Positions 61,180 to 64,000 of a DNA stretch of 64,000 nucleotides are shown piece after piece. Under the pieces are notes generated by a model, which saw nothing but the letters and a program-made list of their open reading frames with translations, did no database searches and had not been told where the DNA came from. The stretch is from Methanomassiliicoccaceae archaeon UBA71 (GTDB lineage: Archaea; Thermoplasmatota; Thermoplasmata; Methanomassiliicoccales; Methanomethylophilaceae). The position numbers were made by a program, and so were the translations under genes. Position 1 is the stretch's first letter; every line of letters begins with the position of its first letter. The stretch covers positions 69,057 to 133,056 of the forward strand of contig DARO01000009.1 of NCBI GenBank assembly GCA_002504405.1, read 5' to 3'.

Positions 61180-62265
61180 TCACCTCTTCCCCTTGCCACC
61201 TCTTCCGCGGCGGGCCTTCTTGGATTTCTGAGGCTTCTTGGGAGGATCCGGGTAGCGGCGCCTGATGTCCTCCACGCGTCTCATGAAGTCCTCCTCCAGC
61301 GAATCCCCCACGAACTCGCCGCGGTACTGGTCCACCTTTGCTGCGATTAGCACCTTCCCGGCCAGCGCACGGGCGACCTTCCCCCTCTGCCAGTACGGGG
61401 ACCTGTGCACCTCGGGGTGCTGGTATATGACCCCGTGCTTCGGGCCCCTCTTGCCGGACCTGAGGTGCCTGAACATGGCCTTCTCGGCACCCAGGAGCTG
61501 GACGGTGGACGATGGCAACGACGAGAGCCTCTCTAGCCCTCCGGCCAGCGACACGAGCCTGGCAGCCAGCGGTGCGCCCAGGAGAGCACACATGTTGGGG
61601 CAGGTCTCCTCGACAATCCCCTGGATGTAATCCTGGGTCCTCTCTTCGTCCTCGTACAGGCGGCACAGCGTGTCCGCGAGGTCCCTCACGGCGTCCATGT
61701 CCGCAGGGTCCATGTCAGAGCCTATTGATTCCAGCTCAATCCCCAACTCCTCGATGACCGCGTCCCTGTCCCCGTACAGGGCGATCAGCTGCGCGTACCT
61801 CGATTCCTTGGCGTAGTCGGCCAGTTCCGGGAAGTGCATGCCGTACCACTCGTGCAGCCTCTCGTCATACAGGTTTATCGTCGCTATCTGGTCGTCGAGG
61901 TTCCTGATGGCCTGGACGAGATTCCGGTCCCTGGGTATGGGCTCCGACGTCCTCAGCTTTCCGAGGCCTATCATCACCTCATGCATGAAAACCGAGTCGT
62001 ACCCGTGCTTCTCGGGTGTGATGAAGGAGGAATCGAACAGCTCTGGCTTTCCCAATTCGGACTGCCTGCGATCGGAAACCGCCAGCTTCGAATCCACCTG
62101 GGATGCCAGCTCCCTCTCCTCGTCCAGCAGTGCGCCCCTCTGCACCGCGGCAAGTTTCTCCGCCACCAGGGCGGCGTCCTTGGGCATGAGCCTCTTGTCG
62201 AGGATCCTGCCGGTTTTCTCGTCGCACAGGAAGACCCCGAACCATTTCGTCACGAGTATCGTCAT
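61180..62265 (-). CDS. nop5: Nop5 (Nop56/58) C/D-box RNP core protein
   Basis: 361 residues from the ATG at 62265. Bridges L7Ae and fibrillarin in archaeal C/D sRNPs that guide 2'-O-methylation of RNA. N-terminal fibrillarin-binding part, central coiled coil (RNLDDQIATINLYDERLHEWYG, ~130) and Nop domain (CPNMCALLGAPLAARLVSLAGGLERL, LLGAEKAMFRHL), ending in a Lys/Arg-rich tail (SKKARRGRGGKGKR). Its usual neighbour, the fibrillarin gene, is not beside it; the next gene downstream is aIF5A after a 180-base spacer. Confidence 0.94.
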   Translation of the reverse strand: MTILVTKWFGVFLCDEKTGRILDKRLMPKDAALVAEKLAAVQRGALLDEERELASQVDSKLAVSDRRQSELGKPELFDSSFITPEKHGYDSVFMHEVMIGLGKLRTSEPIPRDRNLVQAIRNLDDQIATINLYDERLHEWYGMHFPELADYAKESRYAQLIALYGDRDAVIEELGIELESIGSDMDPADMDAVRDLADTLCRLYEDEERTQDYIQGIVEETCPNMCALLGAPLAARLVSLAGGLERLSSLPSSTVQLLGAEKAMFRHLRSGKRGPKHGVIYQHPEVHRSPYWQRGKVARALAGKVLIAAKVDQYRGEFVGDSLEEDFMRRVEDIRRRYPDPPKKPQKSKKARRGRGGKGKR

Positions 62266-62269
62266 GCGT

Positions 62270-62875
62270 TCACATCCTGGAGAGCCTCTCCACCTCGTCG
62301 GCAGGCAGGTCCTCTGCATCCCCGACCAAGAGTTGCAGCCTTGCCTGAAACTCCAACTCCTCCATCCTGTTGTACGCCTCCTCCAGCGTCCTGCCCTGCG
62401 TGAGGGCGCCGTGCCTCTCCATGAGCATGGCCCTGCTCCTCCCCTCAGCCGCCACGGCATCTACGAGCTCCTGGGATCCGGGGGTGTAGTAGCCTATCAT
62501 GGGGACATGGCCCAGCAGCATGGCGCCCTCGGGCGTCAGGTTGCAGCGAATGGGCTCGTTCCTGACCGCCAGGGCGACGCAGTTCAGCGGGTGGCAGTGG
62601 ACCACCGCCCCCGTCTCGGGGTTCATGCGGTAGAGCGCAAGGTGGAACCTATGCTCGATCGACGGCTTCCCGTCAGACAGGACTTCCCCATCGATCGATA
62701 CCTTGACCATGTCCTCCGGGTCGAGGAGCCCCTTGTTCCTTCCGGAGGGTGTGATGATGATGGCGTCATCGGAGATGCGGACGCTCATGTTGCCTCCGGC
62801 GGACACGGTGAGGTTCCTGTCGTAGAGCATCTTGCAGAAACGTGCCAGCATCTCGCGGGCGTACCTCTCGTTCAT
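62270..62875 (-). CDS. Class II aldolase (fuculose-phosphate aldolase-like)
   Basis: 201 residues from the ATG at 62875 (GAGGGA lies at good spacing; the ATG two codons earlier is possible). Zinc-dependent class II aldolase/adducin fold: GGNMSVRI, TPSGRNKG, HRFHLALY (acidic residue before it), VVHCHPLNCVAL and a C-terminal LMERHGALTQG with a further zinc His. Overlaps mtnA. In M. jannaschii and bacteria, such an aldolase next to MtnA cleaves 5-deoxyribulose 1-phosphate or the methylthio analogue into DHAP and an aldehyde, salvaging 5'-deoxyadenosine or methylthioadenosine. Confidence 0.85.
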   Translation of the reverse strand: MNERYAREMLARFCKMLYDRNLTVSAGGNMSVRISDDAIIITPSGRNKGLLDPEDMVKVSIDGEVLSDGKPSIEHRFHLALYRMNPETGAVVHCHPLNCVALAVRNEPIRCNLTPEGAMLLGHVPMIGYYTPGSQELVDAVAAEGRSRAMLMERHGALTQGRTLEEAYNRMEELEFQARLQLLVGDAEDLPADEVERLSRM

Positions 62876-62877
62876 CG

Positions 62878-63876
62878 TCATTCCCTCATGAGGTGTATCT
62901 CGTCCGGTCTAAGGATGCCCTTCTCGGTGATGAAGCCGGTGACCAGGTCGGCGGGAGTGACGTCGAATGCGGGGTTCAGGGCCTGGGATTGCGAGGGCGC
63001 GATCCTGACCCCGTTCATCATGGTGACCTCCTCCTGGGACCTCTGCTCAATGACGATCTCCTTGCCGCTACCCATGTCTAGGTTGAAGGTCGATGCCGGG
63101 GCGGCTACATAGAACGGGATGCCGAAGTGCTTCGCGACGATGGCCTTGTCGAACGTGCCGATCTTGTTCGCGAAGTCCCCGTTGGATGCGATCCTGTCGG
63201 CCCCCGTGATTATCATGTCGACACCCTGGCTCATGTAGTATGCGGATGCCCCGTCGGGGATGATCCTGTGGTCGATCCCCTCCTGTGCCAGCTCCCAGGC
63301 TGTAAGCTGCATCCCCTGTAGGCGGGGGCGGGTCTCCGAGACGTAGACGAAGAAATCCCTGCCCTCGTCGTGGGCCTGCCTCATGGGTGCGAGGGCGGTC
63401 CCCACATCGACAGTGGCGAGGGCACCGGCGTTGCAGTGGGTCATGAGCTTCATGCCGTTCTTGATGAGCTTCCCCCCGTGCCTCCCGATGGCCGTGCACT
63501 TGTCGACCATCATCTGGGCGTATCCGTCCGCCGCCTCGACAGGGTCGGCGTTCTCCGAGAGCCTTGCCGACATGTAGTCCACCGCGTAGAAAAGGTCGTA
63601 GGCGGTCGGTCTTGCGGCCTTGATGTCCTCGGCCGCCTTGGAGAGGTCACAGCCCTCCAACGCCGCGGCGCACATGGCGTATGCGGCAGTGGCACCAATC
63701 GACGGCGCTCCGCGTGTGGTCATGTTCCTGATCGCCTCCGCGATGTCCCTGTAGTCGGTGAACCCGACGACGGCTATCCTGGAGGGGAGCTCCCTCTGGT
63801 CGATCATCATAACCCTGCCGTCCTCAAACCAGACGGCGCGAATGTCCTTCTGAACTCCATCTATGGTGGCCTTCAC
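62878..63876 (-). CDS. mtnA: S-methyl-5-thioribose-1-phosphate isomerase (MtnA-like)
   Basis: 332 residues from the GTG at 63876. DIRAVWFEDGRVMMIDQRELP is the family N-terminus; TTRGAPSIGATAAY, MTHCNAGALATVD (catalytic Cys ~155), ETRPRLQGMQLTAWEL and ITGADRIASNGDFANKIGTF (catalytic Asp) are complete. The open frame extends to a TTG at 63966, but the GTG has AGGGTG before it and a TATA box at 63911-63919 at the right distance, so the extension is not used. Isomerises 5-substituted ribose 1-phosphates. Same superfamily as the ribose-1,5-bisphosphate isomerase at 22419, but a different enzyme. Confidence 0.92.
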   Translation of the reverse strand: MKATIDGVQKDIRAVWFEDGRVMMIDQRELPSRIAVVGFTDYRDIAEAIRNMTTRGAPSIGATAAYAMCAAALEGCDLSKAAEDIKAARPTAYDLFYAVDYMSARLSENADPVEAADGYAQMMVDKCTAIGRHGGKLIKNGMKLMTHCNAGALATVDVGTALAPMRQAHDEGRDFFVYVSETRPRLQGMQLTAWELAQEGIDHRIIPDGASAYYMSQGVDMIITGADRIASNGDFANKIGTFDKAIVAKHFGIPFYVAAPASTFNLDMGSGKEIVIEQRSQEEVTMMNGVRIAPSQSQALNPAFDVTPADLVTGFITEKGILRPDEIHLMRE

Positions 63877-63910
63877 GTTATCGCACCCTGTGTCTCCATG
63901 CACTACTCCG

Positions 63911-63919
63911 ATTATAACC
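63911..63919 (-). promoter_or_regulatory. TATA box of mtnA-aldolase operon
   Basis: GGTTATAAT on the minus strand, about 38 bases before the GTG start, leaves a leader of about 12 bases carrying AGGGTG. The remainder of the window to base 64000 shows no further gene. Confidence 0.55.
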
Positions 63920-64000
63920 TTGGGTCGGTGCCTCAACGAGCGGTCCGCATTTTTCGGTATTGACAATGCATTCCCCAGGGCTCCGTTGAAATCATAAAGC

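Overview
The window looks like a chromosomal segment of a methanogenic archaeon of the Thermoplasmata, most likely order Methanomassiliicoccales. The basis is an F420H2-dehydrogenase-like (Fpo) operon that has no fpoF or fpoO beside it, methanogenesis marker protein 11, archaeal lipid genes (CarS, prenyl synthases, two geranylgeranyl-reductase-family proteins), and archaeal information-processing proteins (TFS, PCNA, Nob1, Nop5, aIF5A). The DNA is GC-rich and densely packed. Operon junctions mostly use ATGA or TGATG overlaps, often with a GGTGAT-type Shine-Dalgarno. Several first genes have a TATA element about 26 nt before the start codon, which suggests leaderless mRNAs. I see no rRNA, tRNA, insertion sequence, prophage or CRISPR array.

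Layout: 1-1.4 kb holds the 3' part of a repeat-rich acidic protein ending in a Vsr/DUF559-like domain. 1.5-7.2 kb is TFS, PCNA, split transketolase, transaldolase, a flavoprotein and a TYW2/Trm5-type tRNA methyltransferase. 7.1-8.7 kb (minus) is an unrecognised Cys-rich protein. 8.8-13.4 kb (minus) is a compact five-gene operon: TPR/zinc protein, zinc-ribbon protein, four-helix membrane protein, coiled-coil protein and SPFH/zinc-ribbon protein. This is my best candidate for an undescribed system. 13.7-20.3 kb is type III glutamine synthetase plus full-length GltB. 20.4-21.4 kb (minus) is apt and a PEBP protein, followed by a structured ~450-bp non-coding stretch that may encode an RNA. 21.9-26.9 kb is a stand-alone RNase III, then the complete AMP pathway (ribose-1,5-bisphosphate isomerase, type III RuBisCO, AMP phosphorylase) and a polysaccharide deacetylase.

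27-32 kb is FolD, KptA, methanogenesis marker 11, a cis-prenyltransferase and a B12-binding radical SAM protein; proC lies on the minus strand. 33-43.4 kb is the Fpo-like operon A-B-C-D-H-I-J(N)-J(C)-K-L-M-N, in which FpoI carries a second 2x[4Fe-4S] ferredoxin domain. 43.5-48.6 kb is lipid biosynthesis (IdsA, GGR, CarS) with Nob1, PyrE, type 4 uracil-DNA glycosylase and a HAD phosphatase. 48.7-53.7 kb is smc-scpA-scpB. 53.9-59.8 kb is an ABC importer (fused double permease, two ATPases), a PhoU-like DUF47 protein and a phosphohexomutase. 59.7-63.9 kb (minus) is agmatinase with aIF5A, Nop5, and a class II aldolase with MtnA.

Together the genes cover energy conservation (Fpo), ammonium assimilation, nucleotide-to-central-carbon salvage, 5'-deoxynucleoside salvage, membrane lipid synthesis and genome maintenance. 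Start sites are my choices from Shine-Dalgarno, overlap and TATA evidence. Names rest on motif recognition by eye, not on database searches.
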